Positions 8,001 through 16,137 of a DNA stretch of 64,000 nucleotides are shown here, one piece after another. The notes under the pieces are model-generated. The model made no database searches and was not told where the DNA came from. It worked only from the letters and a program-made list of their open reading frames with translations. The stretch comes from Flavicella sp965243265 (lineage in GTDB: Bacteria; Bacteroidota; Bacteroidia; Flavobacteriales; Flavobacteriaceae). Location: assembly GCA_965243265.1 (NCBI GenBank), contig CBDEUL010000009.1, positions 36,149-100,148 of the forward strand. The letters are read 5' to 3'. The stretch's first letter is position 1. The number at the start of each line of letters is the position of its first letter. Made by a program: the position numbers and the translations under genes.

Positions 8001-9095
8001 ATGACAATACAAGATATTACAAACTCTATTGAAGAGTTTGCTCCTTTAAACTATGCCGAAAGTTTTGATAACGTAGGCCTTTTAGTCGGGGATTTTAAAA
8101 CCGAAGTAACAGGTGTATTGGTAACACTGGATACTCTAGAGAACATTGTAGAAGAAGCTATTGAAAAAAAATGCAATCTTATTGTAAGTTTTCATCCAAT
8201 TATTTTTTCTGGATTAAAAAAACTCAACGGTAAAAACTATGTAGAACGCGTTGTCATTAAAGCAATTCAAAACAATATTGCTATTTATGCTATGCACACT
8301 GCTTTAGACAATTCTTTTAACGGAGTGAGTGCCAAAATGTGTGAAGTTTTAGGCTTAAAAAACAGAAAGATTTTAATCCCTCAAAAGAACATCATAAAAA
8401 AACTATTGACCTATGTGCCTGTTGAAAATGCAACGAGATTAAGAAATGCCCTTTTTGCACAAGGGGCTGGAAACATCGGAAATTATGACAATTGTAGCTT
8501 TAACGTAGAAGGGTTTGGTACTTACAGAGCCAATTCAGAAGCAAACCCTACTATTGGAAATATAGACGAATTACACAAAGAGAAAGAAATAATTATTGGT
8601 ATTATTTTTGAAAAGCACTTAGAAAAAAATATTTTAAAAGCCCTATTTGAACATCACCCCTATGAAGAAGTAGCTTATGAAATTACAACTTTAGAAAACA
8701 CCCACCAGCATATTGGAATGGGAATGATTGGAGAATTTGAAAAAGAAATGTCAGAAAAGGACTTTTTACAATTTGTAAAAACGACCATGAAGACAAATTG
8801 CATACGACACTCGCAACTTTTAGACAAACCCATCAAAAAAGTAGCTGTATTAGGAGGAGCAGGAAGTTTTGCTATTGAAAACGCAAAAAACACAAAAGCG
8901 GATGCCTACATTTCAGCAGATTTTAAATACCACGAGTTTTATAAAGCTGAAAATCAAATCTTAATAACTGATATTGGACATTATGAAAGCGAACAATTCA
9001 CAAAAAACCTATTAGTAGAGCATCTTACGAAAAAATTTACTAATTTTGCAATCATTTTATCAGAGAAAAATACAAATCCTATTTATTATATATAA
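8001..9095 (+). CDS. Nif3-like dinuclear metal center protein (GTP cyclohydrolase I type 2 family)
   Basis: This 364-residue protein has metal-site motifs SFHPIIFSG, AMHTALDN, and near the C-terminus DIGHYESEQF, as in the toroid-shaped Nif3/YbgI hexamers. It is the long form, with a PII/CutA1-like insert of about 130 residues in the middle (about residues 130-260; LTYVPVENATRLRNALF through GMGMIGEFE). The biochemical role is not settled in the family. The ATG at 8001 is used; a TTG 7 codons earlier lacks support. A -7-like TAAATTTG lies at 7975-7982. The downstream coiled-coil gene begins 2 bp after the stop, so the two are cotranscribed. Confidence 0.9.
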   Translation: MTIQDITNSIEEFAPLNYAESFDNVGLLVGDFKTEVTGVLVTLDTLENIVEEAIEKKCNLIVSFHPIIFSGLKKLNGKNYVERVVIKAIQNNIAIYAMHTALDNSFNGVSAKMCEVLGLKNRKILIPQKNIIKKLLTYVPVENATRLRNALFAQGAGNIGNYDNCSFNVEGFGTYRANSEANPTIGNIDELHKEKEIIIGIIFEKHLEKNILKALFEHHPYEEVAYEITTLENTHQHIGMGMIGEFEKEMSEKDFLQFVKTTMKTNCIRHSQLLDKPIKKVAVLGGAGSFAIENAKNTKADAYISADFKYHEFYKAENQILITDIGHYESEQFTKNLLVEHLTKKFTNFAIILSEKNTNPIYYI

Positions 9096-9097
9096 AA

Positions 9098-9871
9098 ATG
9101 GCAAAGAGCAAAGAAATAAGCGTTGAAGAAAAGTTAAGGTCTCTTTATAGATTGCAACTGATTGATTCTAGAATAGATAACATCAGAAATGTACGTGGTG
9201 AACTGCCTTTAGAGATTGAAGACTTAGAAGACGAAATTGCTGGACTTAACACAAGACTTGCTAAATTAAATGAAGATGTAGACAACTTCAAAACAGACAT
9301 TAAGAATAAAGAATTGTCTATTGAAGAGTCTAAAGCTTTGGCTAAAAAATACGAAGAACAACAACAAAAAGTTCGTAACAATCGTGAGTTTGATTCTTTG
9401 ACTAAAGAAATTGAGTTTCAACATTTAGAAATTGAATTGTCTGAAAAGCGTATTAAAGAATACCAAGCTAAAATTGAGTTAAAGAACGAAACAATCAAAT
9501 CTACCAATGAAAGATTAGAGAGACAGTCAAATCACTTAGATCATAAAAAGGTAGAATTGAATGAAATATCTAAAGAAACAGAGAAAGAAGAAGCGTTAAT
9601 GAGAAAATTATCTTCTGAATTATCTGAAAAAATAGATGCACACCTTTTAAAAGCATACAACAAAATTCGTTCAAATGTAAAGAATGGATTAGCTGTCGTA
9701 TCTATTGAAAGAGGAGCTGCAGGAGGTTCTTTCTTTACAATTCCTTCTCAAGTACAATTAGAAATAGCTTCTCGTAAAAAAATTACTATCGATGAGCACA
9801 GTGGTAGAATTTTAGTAGATGCTGCTTTAGCTGATGAAGAAAAACAAGAGTTAGAAAGTATTCTTTCTTAA
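9098..9871 (+). CDS. DUF164/CdsZ-family coiled-coil protein with degenerate zinc ribbon
   Basis: This 257-residue protein has a long, highly charged coiled coil (about residues 10-185) and a C-terminal domain corresponding to the C4 zinc ribbon of the DUF164 family (HP0958/FlgZ, CdsZ). In those proteins the ribbon has CxGC and later CPxCGRIL. Here the matching positions are A208-G-G-S211 and D232-E-H-S235 followed by GRIL, so all four zinc ligands are replaced while the surrounding framework is kept. It is cotranscribed with the Nif3-like gene, 2 bp apart, a common pairing in Bacteroidota. Function unknown; a scaffolding or chaperone role is inferred from relatives. A terminator follows. Confidence 0.85.
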   Translation: MAKSKEISVEEKLRSLYRLQLIDSRIDNIRNVRGELPLEIEDLEDEIAGLNTRLAKLNEDVDNFKTDIKNKELSIEESKALAKKYEEQQQKVRNNREFDSLTKEIEFQHLEIELSEKRIKEYQAKIELKNETIKSTNERLERQSNHLDHKKVELNEISKETEKEEALMRKLSSELSEKIDAHLLKAYNKIRSNVKNGLAVVSIERGAAGGSFFTIPSQVQLEIASRKKITIDEHSGRILVDAALADEEKQELESILS

Positions 9872-9886
9872 GTAATATTATTTTAT

Positions 9887-9922
9887 AAAAAAAGGGAATC
9901 TAAAATTTAGATTCCCTTTTTT
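9887..9922 (+). terminator. Rho-independent terminator after the Nif3/DUF164 pair
   Basis: A near-perfect hairpin with GGGAATCTAAA (9894-9904) pairing to TTTAGATTCCC (9906-9916), flanked by A and T runs. It ends the rightward Nif3/DUF164 transcript. Confidence 0.85.
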
Positions 9923-9965
9923 TATGCTTATTTTTAATTTCTCCCTCTCCTTATTCATTACTTTA

Positions 9966-10001
9966 AACAATTAAGATTAACAAATATTAATCTTAATTGT
10001 T
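9966..10001. repeat. 15-bp perfect inverted repeat upstream of the DUF1761 gene
   Basis: AACAATTAAGATTAA (9966-9980) and its exact complement (9987-10001) are separated by 6 bp. It has no G/C-rich stem or T tail, so it is not an ordinary terminator. It sits 34 bp before the DUF1761 ATG and could be an operator or a leader hairpin. Confidence 0.7.
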
Positions 10002-10035
10002 ATATTTCCCCATAACAACTAAACAACAAATATTT

Positions 10036-10533
10036 ATGAATTTTAATTTTTTAATGACTGCCATAGCAGCAATAGTTCCCCTATTTGTAGGATTTATTTG
10101 GTACAACCCTAACGTATTTGGAAAAGCTTGGATGAAGGAATGTAGCTTTACAACAGAATCTCTAGGAAAACCTAATCCTATTATCTTTTTATGGTCTTTT
10201 CTTCTTAGTTATTTACTCGCTTTTGAATTAAACACAATCGTAATTCATCAGTTTGGATTCTTCTCTGTCATTTTTAATGAACCTGGGTTAAATGATCCTA
10301 CATCTGAAATTGCAGTATACGCTGCTGATTTTTTAAGTAAATACGGAGATAATTTTAGAACTTTCAAACACGGAGCTCTTCATGGTACTATCGCTGGCTT
10401 ATTAATTGTTATTCCTGTTATGGGAACCAATGCTTTATTCGAAAAGAAAACATTCAAATACGTTATGATAAACGGAGGTTATTGGATTGTTTCTTTAGCC
10501 ATTATGGGAGGTATCTTATGTGCTTTTGCATAA
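10036..10533 (+). CDS. DUF1761 family membrane protein
   Basis: This 165-residue protein has about four hydrophobic helices. The first (about 5-22) runs into GFIWYNPNVFGKAWM, the family hallmark of DUF1761, and a later LHGTIAGLLIVIPVMGTNALFE segment is also typical. Function is unknown. The ATG at 10036 is chosen over an in-frame TTG at 9997 because the hydrophobic start and motif follow it directly and the TTG would fall inside the inverted repeat. It is a single-gene transcript, convergent with lgt. Confidence 0.85.
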   Translation: MNFNFLMTAIAAIVPLFVGFIWYNPNVFGKAWMKECSFTTESLGKPNPIIFLWSFLLSYLLAFELNTIVIHQFGFFSVIFNEPGLNDPTSEIAVYAADFLSKYGDNFRTFKHGALHGTIAGLLIVIPVMGTNALFEKKTFKYVMINGGYWIVSLAIMGGILCAFA

Positions 10534-10550
10534 AAACAAAATCATAAACT

Positions 10551-10594
10551 AAAAAAGAAGACCTGTGTAAAATTTTACACAGGTCTTCTTTTTT
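10551..10594. terminator. Bidirectional terminator between the DUF1761 gene and lgt
   Basis: A perfect 22-bp dyad centred between 10572 and 10573: A6 then GAAGACCTGTGTAAAA, followed by its exact complement ending in T6. The A and T tails let it work for both convergent genes. Confidence 0.9.
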
Positions 10595-10603
10595 AGCTAG
10601 AAA

Positions 10604-11413
10604 CTATTTCCGTCTCTTAAACATAAAATAGAGTCCTATAATTATCAACGGAATACTTAACCATTGTCCTGTATTTAAACTCCAAGTAGCTCTCTCATCA
10701 ATCTGAGCTTCTTTTAAAAATTCTATCACAAAACGAACAGACCATAAACTGGCAAAAAAGAACCCGAACAAATAACCTAATTGTTCTTTTTTATTTGTTT
10801 TCCAATACAATCTCCATAAAATCAAAAAGATAATCAAATATCCAAATGCTTCATACAATTGAGTTGGATGACGAGGAAAATCTTCTCCTAATTTCTTAAA
10901 AACAATACCAAAACTATTCCCTGTTGGCTTCCCTATTATCTCAGAATTCATCAAATTTCCTATTCTAATAAAAAAACCTGCTAAGGCTACTACAATACCT
11001 ACTCTATCTAAAATAAACAACAGTGGCTTTTCTAAAATATTTTTACTGTAAATATATAAAGCCGTGATAATCCCTATCGCAGCTCCATGACTTGCTAAAC
11101 CTGCAAACCCTGTGAATTCAAACTTAGGCGAAAAACGAAAAGGCAATAGAATTTCTGCCAAATGATTTTTAAAATATGCCCAATCATAAAAGAATACATG
11201 CCCTAAACGAGCTCCCAAAATTGTAGCAAAAACAGTATATATAAATAGCTTATCTAACTTCTCTAATGGAATTTTATCTTCTATAAATATTTTCTTCATT
11301 AAAGTAAGTCCTAACCCAAACCCTATAACAAACATTAAACTGTAATACCTGATTGTTAATGGTCCTATTTCTATTCCCAAAGGAGGATCCCATGTAATGG
11401 CTAATAAATTCAT
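10604..11413 (-). CDS. lgt: Prolipoprotein diacylglyceryl transferase
   Basis: Lgt transfers diacylglycerol from phosphatidylglycerol to the lipobox cysteine of prolipoproteins in the inner membrane. The 269-residue protein has seven or so TM helices and the expected motifs: IRYYSLMFVIGF, GARLGHVFFYDWAYF, GLASHGAAIG with the essential His, and the Lgt signature FIRIGNLMNSEIIGKPT (near 146-162), then RHPTQLYEA. Many lipoproteins in this window would be its substrates. It is third in a tight operon cysS-yidD-lgt, with a 2-bp gap from yidD. Confidence 0.97.
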   Translation of the reverse strand: MNLLAITWDPPLGIEIGPLTIRYYSLMFVIGFGLGLTLMKKIFIEDKIPLEKLDKLFIYTVFATILGARLGHVFFYDWAYFKNHLAEILLPFRFSPKFEFTGFAGLASHGAAIGIITALYIYSKNILEKPLLFILDRVGIVVALAGFFIRIGNLMNSEIIGKPTGNSFGIVFKKLGEDFPRHPTQLYEAFGYLIIFLILWRLYWKTNKKEQLGYLFGFFFASLWSVRFVIEFLKEAQIDERATWSLNTGQWLSIPLIIIGLYFMFKRRK

Positions 11414-11415
11414 AA

Positions 11416-11673
11416 CTATTTATCTTTTTTATTATTATTTTTTTCAGGCACAGGATCATACCCACTTCCTCCCCAAGGATGACAGCTAAATATTCTTTTT
11501 ATCGCCAATTTAGCCCCATAAAACAATCCGTGCTTTTGCAATGCTTCAATTGTATAATGTGAACATGTTGGCGAATACCTACACGCTGAAGGCGTATATG
11601 GAGAAATTGCTACCTGATACAAACGTACTAAGATGACAAAAGGAAAAATTATTATTTTTTTTAGCGATATCAA
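11416..11673 (-). CDS. yidD: Membrane protein insertion efficiency factor YidD
   Basis: YidD is a small protein that assists YidC/Sec insertion of membrane proteins. The 85-residue product shows LVRLYQVAISPYTPSACRYSPTCSHYTIEALQKHG, the defining C-x6-C core, then IFSCHPWGGSGYDPVP. The only reasonable start is TTG at 11673-11671, which overlaps the cysS stop as TTGA; no ATG or GTG occurs before the conserved region. Translation is therefore probably coupled to cysS termination. The Lys/Asn-rich tail is not conserved in the family. Confidence 0.93.
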   Translation of the reverse strand: MISLKKIIIFPFVILVRLYQVAISPYTPSACRYSPTCSHYTIEALQKHGLFYGAKLAIKRIFSCHPWGGSGYDPVPEKNNNKKDK

Positions 11674-13148
11674 TTTACTGAAAATGTAGTTCCGTCTTTT
11701 CCGTCTTTTAATTGAATCCCTAAAGCCAATAGCTCATCACGTATTTGATCTGAAAGTGCCCAATTTTTAGTATCTCGAGCTTCCTTTCTCAATTTAATAA
11801 GTAATTCTACTGTTCCTCCTAACTTCTCCGAACTTTCAGCTGTTACCTCATTTACCAGACCTAAAACATCGAATACAAAAGCATTAAACGTAGTTGAGAG
11901 CTTCTCTAAATCTTCCTTATTCAATGTTTCTTTCCCTTCTTTTAACAGGTTCACGTATTTTACTGCTTCAAATAATTGAGCTATCAAAATAGGGCTGTTA
12001 AAATCATCATTCATTGCATCGTAACAAGATTGTATCCAAGTATTAATCTCTAAACTTGACGTATTTGAAGGCTTTATATTTTTTAATCCTTCAATAGCTT
12101 GCATTAACTTTTGAAATCCTTTTTCTGAAGCTTCTAAAGCTTCACTTGAAAAATCTAAAATACTTCTATAGTGGGCCTGAAGCATAAAAAAGCGCGTTAC
12201 ACTAGGCGTAAAAGGCTTACTTAACACTGTATTTTCTCCTGAAAATATTTCGTTTGGTAAAATATTATTTCCTGTAGATTTTGCCATTTTTTGACCATTT
12301 AAAGTCAACATATTGGCATGCATCCAATAATTAACAGGATCTACTCCATTTGTACAGTTCGCTTGAGCTATTTCACATTCATGATGTGGGAACTTCAAAT
12401 CCATTCCCCCTCCATGAATATCAAAATTTTCACCCAAATATTTTGTACTCATCGCTGTACATTCTAAATGCCATCCAGGAAAACCATCACTCCATGGTGA
12501 AGACCAACGCATGATATGTTCTGGATTTGCTTTTTTCCAAAGAGCAAAATCTTGTGGGTTTTTCTTTTCAGATTGACCATCCAAAGCTCTTGTATTATGA
12601 ATTGAATCTTCTATATTTCTTCCTGATAAAACACCATATTCTTCGGATTCGTTATACTTTAATACATCAAAATACACCGACCCATTTATTTCATAAGCGA
12701 AACCTTTTTCTAGAATATCTTTTATAGTTTCTATTTGTTCTACAATATGCCCTGTTGCTGTAGGCTCAATACTTGGTGGAAGATTATTGAATTTTTGTAA
12801 AACTTCATGAAAATCTACCGTATAACGCTGTACAACCTCCATTGGCTCTATCTGTTCTATACGTGCTTTTTTTGCTATTCTATCTTCTCCTTCATCAGCA
12901 TCATTTTCTAAATGCCCTGCATCTGTAATATTACGCACATAGCGTACTTTATAACCTAGATGTTTTAAATAACGAAATACTAAATCAAACGACATAAAGG
13001 TTCTTACATTTCCTAAATGAACATTGCTATAAACTGTAGGTCCACAAACATACATACCTACATAGCCTTCGTTTATTGAAGTAAATAGTTCTTTGTTTTT
13101 TGATAATGAATTGTAAACTTTAAGTTTATTTTCTTTGTATAGACTCAT
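11670..13148 (-). CDS. cysS: Cysteinyl-tRNA synthetase
   Basis: This class I synthetase charges tRNA-Cys. The 492-residue protein has MYVCGPTVYSNVHLGNVRT near 32-50, with the zinc-ligand Cys and the HIGH-equivalent HLGN, later zinc ligands in WHLECTAM and FPHHECEIAQ, and the KMSKS loop as KMAKSTGN. The C-terminal DALR-type helical domain ends at the stop. It heads the operon cysS-yidD-lgt. No clear promoter was found in the 230 bp upstream. Confidence 0.97.
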   Translation of the reverse strand: MSLYKENKLKVYNSLSKNKELFTSINEGYVGMYVCGPTVYSNVHLGNVRTFMSFDLVFRYLKHLGYKVRYVRNITDAGHLENDADEGEDRIAKKARIEQIEPMEVVQRYTVDFHEVLQKFNNLPPSIEPTATGHIVEQIETIKDILEKGFAYEINGSVYFDVLKYNESEEYGVLSGRNIEDSIHNTRALDGQSEKKNPQDFALWKKANPEHIMRWSSPWSDGFPGWHLECTAMSTKYLGENFDIHGGGMDLKFPHHECEIAQANCTNGVDPVNYWMHANMLTLNGQKMAKSTGNNILPNEIFSGENTVLSKPFTPSVTRFFMLQAHYRSILDFSSEALEASEKGFQKLMQAIEGLKNIKPSNTSSLEINTWIQSCYDAMNDDFNSPILIAQLFEAVKYVNLLKEGKETLNKEDLEKLSTTFNAFVFDVLGLVNEVTAESSEKLGGTVELLIKLRKEARDTKNWALSDQIRDELLALGIQLKDGKDGTTFSVN

Positions 13149-13323
13149 CTTATTTTTTTAAATCAGGCTTGTAATTAGGTCATAATCTTTTTTCCTTTTT
13201 ACTCAAAAGAAACCAATAAAAACGACTTTGAATAAATAACACAAATATCTAAAAAGCTTATTTGTATTAAAGAGCGTAAAGATAAAAACTCTTAGGACAT
13301 TAAGAAAGATAAATGACTTTGAA

Positions 13324-13364
13324 TAAAAACAAAAATCCCACTTTAAAAGCGGGATTTTTGTTTT
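13324..13364 (-). terminator. Terminator after the PAP2 gene
   Basis: A hairpin with AAAACAAAAATCCC pairing to GGGATTTTTGTTTT around a 10-13 nt loop, downstream of the leftward PAP2 gene. It separates that transcript from cysS. Confidence 0.85.
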
Positions 13365-13379
13365 ACTTATATAGAATTC

Positions 13380-13943
13380 TTAAGCCATAAAATACTTCTT
13401 TTCTACAATAGAAAACAGTTTGTAAAAGGTAAAACCAATACACACTCCTATGCTTGCTCCTGTTAAAATATCTATTGGAAAATGGACTCCTAAATACAAC
13501 CTACTATATGCAAATACTAATGGAAATAAAAACACCCATTTAATATGTTTGGTATAGCTTTTCAATAATAAATATAGAAATACAGCCACAGTTGTAGATG
13601 TTGTAGCGTGACCAGAAGTAAAACTATAGTTTTGAGGATTTATGAGCGTTCTCAATAGATGATTTATCGATGAATCATTGTTGGGTCTTAATCTTTCAAA
13701 AATTCTACGAATCATATTAGTAAACTGATCTGAGAATGTAATCATTACTGCTATAAAGAATAATAAAAAAACACTTTTTTTCCACCCTAAATGCTTGAAC
13801 AATACAACAATCATGAATAGAAATAAGGGAATCCAATTCATTTGGTCTGTTATAAACAACCAAAGTCCATCCCAATTTTCCGAACCTAAATTGTTTAAAT
13901 AGATTAAAAGCTCTTTATCTATTTGTATTATTTTTTCAAACAT
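13380..13943 (-). CDS. PAP2-family phosphatase, undecaprenyl-diphosphatase-like
   Basis: This 187-residue inner-membrane protein has about five to six helices. It carries the three acid-phosphatase/PAP2 signatures: RRIFERLRPNND (KX6RP-like, near 100-111), SFTSGHATTS (SGH), and SRLYLGVHFPIDILTG (SRX5HX3D). It most likely removes phosphate from undecaprenyl diphosphate or another lipid phosphate at the periplasmic face. Its ATG overlaps the stop of the cyclophilin-FKBP gene by one base (TAATG), so it belongs to that operon. Confidence 0.88.
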   Translation of the reverse strand: MFEKIIQIDKELLIYLNNLGSENWDGLWLFITDQMNWIPLFLFMIVVLFKHLGWKKSVFLLFFIAVMITFSDQFTNMIRRIFERLRPNNDSSINHLLRTLINPQNYSFTSGHATTSTTVAVFLYLLLKSYTKHIKWVFLFPLVFAYSRLYLGVHFPIDILTGASIGVCIGFTFYKLFSIVEKKYFMA

Positions 13944-14986
13944 TATTTATCTATTTTAACTACTTCTACATCAAAAATCAATCGTGCTTTTGGCGGTATT
14001 GGTCCATATCCATTAGGTCCATAGGCCAATTGATAAGGTATAAACAAACGTGCACTTCCTCCTTCTTCTATTAGTTGAATACCTTCTGTCCACCCTTCAA
14101 TAACGCGATCTACTCCTACAACAAAATCAAAAGTTCTATTTCTCTTTTTAGAAGTGTCAAATACTTCACCATTAGAAAGGTATCCTGTATAATGTACTTT
14201 TACTTTATCTCCGTTCATTACAACTTTTCCGTTTCCTTTTTTTAATTCTAGATATTTTAATCCTGAGGCTAATTCTAATGCTTTTGCTTCATTCATTTTT
14301 TCAGAGAAAGCAATACTATCTTTTCTGTTTTTTTCCTCCTTTAATAACTCTTGTTCTTCTTTACTTTTCAAAGCTTCTAAAAAGGCTTTTTTTGCGTTAA
14401 AACTTTCGGCTGCATCACCTATTCTTATAATCTCAACCGTTTTCATTATATCTCCTTGCTGAATAGAATCTACAATATTTAAACCTTCTGAAACTTCTCC
14501 AAAGATAGTATGTCTACCATTTAACCAAGGAGTTGGCTTATGAGTAATAAAAAACTGACTTCCATTAGTTCCTGGTCCTGAATTTGCCATTGATAAAACT
14601 CCTTTTTTGTCGTGTTTATACTTTAAATCTCCTTGTTCATTTTTAGGAAATTCATCTGCAAATTTATAACCAGGGTCTCCTGCTCCTGTCCCTTTTATAT
14701 CTCCTCCTTGAATCATAAAATCTTTAATAACTCTATGAAATGTTAACCCATTGTAAAACTTTTTTCCTTTTAAAGAATCTACAACTTTATCACTCGTTCC
14801 TTCTGCTAAGGAAATAAAATTAGCAACTGTAAGTGGTGTATCTTCGTAATATAGTTTTAACAATATATCTCCTTTATCGGTTACTATATTAGCATAAACC
14901 CCATCTGGATAGTCATATTTTTTATTTGTACATGCTACAAAACTTGTAAGTATTCCAATAAAGAATAAAATTTTAATGTATTTCAT
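13943..14986 (-). CDS. Cyclophilin-FKBP fusion peptidyl-prolyl isomerase lipoprotein
   Basis: This 347-residue protein has a lipoprotein signal with lipobox Cys19 (FVAC). A cyclophilin domain follows (about 28-195) with FHRVIKDFMIQGGD, GTGAGDPG, SMANSGPGTNGSQFFIT, and LNGRHTIFGEV. After a charged linker (about 200-245) comes an FKBP domain (about 255-345) with VKVHYTG, GEVFDTS, VIEGWTEG, and RLFIPYQLAYG. Two unrelated isomerase families in one chain match the dual-family immunophilins known from flavobacteria. It is anchored in a membrane facing the periplasm and should help fold exported proteins. A terminator lies upstream (15091-15128), so it starts its own two-gene unit with the PAP2 gene. 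Confidence 0.93.
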   Translation of the reverse strand: MKYIKILFFIGILTSFVACTNKKYDYPDGVYANIVTDKGDILLKLYYEDTPLTVANFISLAEGTSDKVVDSLKGKKFYNGLTFHRVIKDFMIQGGDIKGTGAGDPGYKFADEFPKNEQGDLKYKHDKKGVLSMANSGPGTNGSQFFITHKPTPWLNGRHTIFGEVSEGLNIVDSIQQGDIMKTVEIIRIGDAAESFNAKKAFLEALKSKEEQELLKEEKNRKDSIAFSEKMNEAKALELASGLKYLELKKGNGKVVMNGDKVKVHYTGYLSNGEVFDTSKKRNRTFDFVVGVDRVIEGWTEGIQLIEEGGSARLFIPYQLAYGPNGYGPIPPKARLIFDVEVVKIDK

Positions 14987-15090
14987 AAATACTTCTTTTA
15001 ATTAAATTATAAAATGCCTGTAAAGATATTAATTTTCTGTTCGTATTATTTATAATCTTTTAGAAACAAAAGAAGCAATTCTACAAACCC

Positions 15091-15128
15091 AAAAACCCAC
15101 AATACTTTCAAAAGTATTGTGGGTTTTT
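15091..15128 (-). terminator. Terminator after the FKBP lipoprotein gene
   Basis: A perfect 18-bp hairpin, AAAAACCCACAATACTTT (15091-15108) with its complement (15111-15128), 2-nt gap. It ends the leftward nrnA-gldI-FKBP transcript. Confidence 0.9.
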
Positions 15129-15149
15129 TAATCAATATAGTTTTAGCTA

Positions 15150-16133
15150 TTACTTGTTAATAGAGATTAATTCTACTTCAAATACTAAAGGCATAAAAGG
15201 TTTGATTACTCCTTGTCCTCCTCCTGGAGCATTTGCTCCATAAGCTAATTCTTGAGGAATAAAGAATTTAAATTTAGCTCCTTCTCCCATTAATTGAAGT
15301 CCTTCTGTCCATCCTTTAATTACTTGATTTAATCCAAAAGAAGCAGGCGTACCTCTATCTACAGAACTATCAAATACAGTTCCATCAATAGTTGTTCCAT
15401 GGTAATGTACAGTTACATTATCTGTAGCTGTTGGATGATTTTCTCCTCCTTCTGTAAGTACAACATATTGCAATCCACTTTCTGTAGTAACAACACCATC
15501 TGCAGATTCATTTTCTTCTAAAAATTTTACTCCTTGTTCTTTTACATCTCCAAATTGCTCATTAGCTCTCTTTTCAGCTATTTCTTTTTGTCTTCTTATA
15601 AAATAAGTACGTAAAATAAAATCGATACTCCCTTCTTCCAACAATACTTTTGTTGAATCTTGAGCTTCAGAATACCCCTGCACAAATAAATCTCCATTTA
15701 CTTCAGAAAAGTTTGGTTTCATTTTATTCGCCATATCTAGACCTAAAGCATAACTTACAGAGTCTACCGAATTTATTAAATTTTTAGCATTACCACTACT
15801 TTTAATCTTTTCAGCATCTGAAACAACTAAACTATCAGGAAGCATTGCTTCTTGTTGTTTTTTCATAAAGAAAGTTCTCAAAATATCATCAATATCAGTA
15901 GATTTAATTGCTGTATTTAATGAATCTGAAGCATCTTTATATCCCTGAACAAAAGCCGCATCATTTGCCTCTGCAAAGTTTAGTTTTAACTTATTAGACA
16001 TATCTAAACCTAAAGCATAACTTACAGAATCTATTTCTGTATTTAGTTTGTCTTGTCTTTTCTGTTTATCACATGATATTGTTGTCATCATGATTGTTGC
16101 TAGTCCTAAACCTGCAATTTTTGAAATTTTCAT
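15150..16133 (-). CDS. FKBP-type peptidyl-prolyl isomerase lipoprotein with duplicated N-terminal domain
   Basis: This 327-residue lipoprotein (signal ending at Cys21) carries two tandem copies of the FKBP_N dimerisation domain: DSVSYALGLDMSNKLKLNF (about 36-54) and DSVSYALGLDMANKMKPNF (about 123-141), each ending with FVQGY and an FF/YF-[IM]-[KR]-[KR]-Q-[KQ] helix. A single C-terminal FKBP domain (about 230-326) has VTVHYHGTTIDGTVFDSS, VIKGWTEGLQLM and KFFIPQELAYG. FkpA and Mip relatives normally have one N domain and dimerise through it. The gene is 4 bp downstream of gldI. Confidence 0.93.
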   Translation of the reverse strand: MKISKIAGLGLATIMMTTISCDKQKRQDKLNTEIDSVSYALGLDMSNKLKLNFAEANDAAFVQGYKDASDSLNTAIKSTDIDDILRTFFMKKQQEAMLPDSLVVSDAEKIKSSGNAKNLINSVDSVSYALGLDMANKMKPNFSEVNGDLFVQGYSEAQDSTKVLLEEGSIDFILRTYFIRRQKEIAEKRANEQFGDVKEQGVKFLEENESADGVVTTESGLQYVVLTEGGENHPTATDNVTVHYHGTTIDGTVFDSSVDRGTPASFGLNQVIKGWTEGLQLMGEGAKFKFFIPQELAYGANAPGGGQGVIKPFMPLVFEVELISINK

Positions 16134-16137
16134 TATT

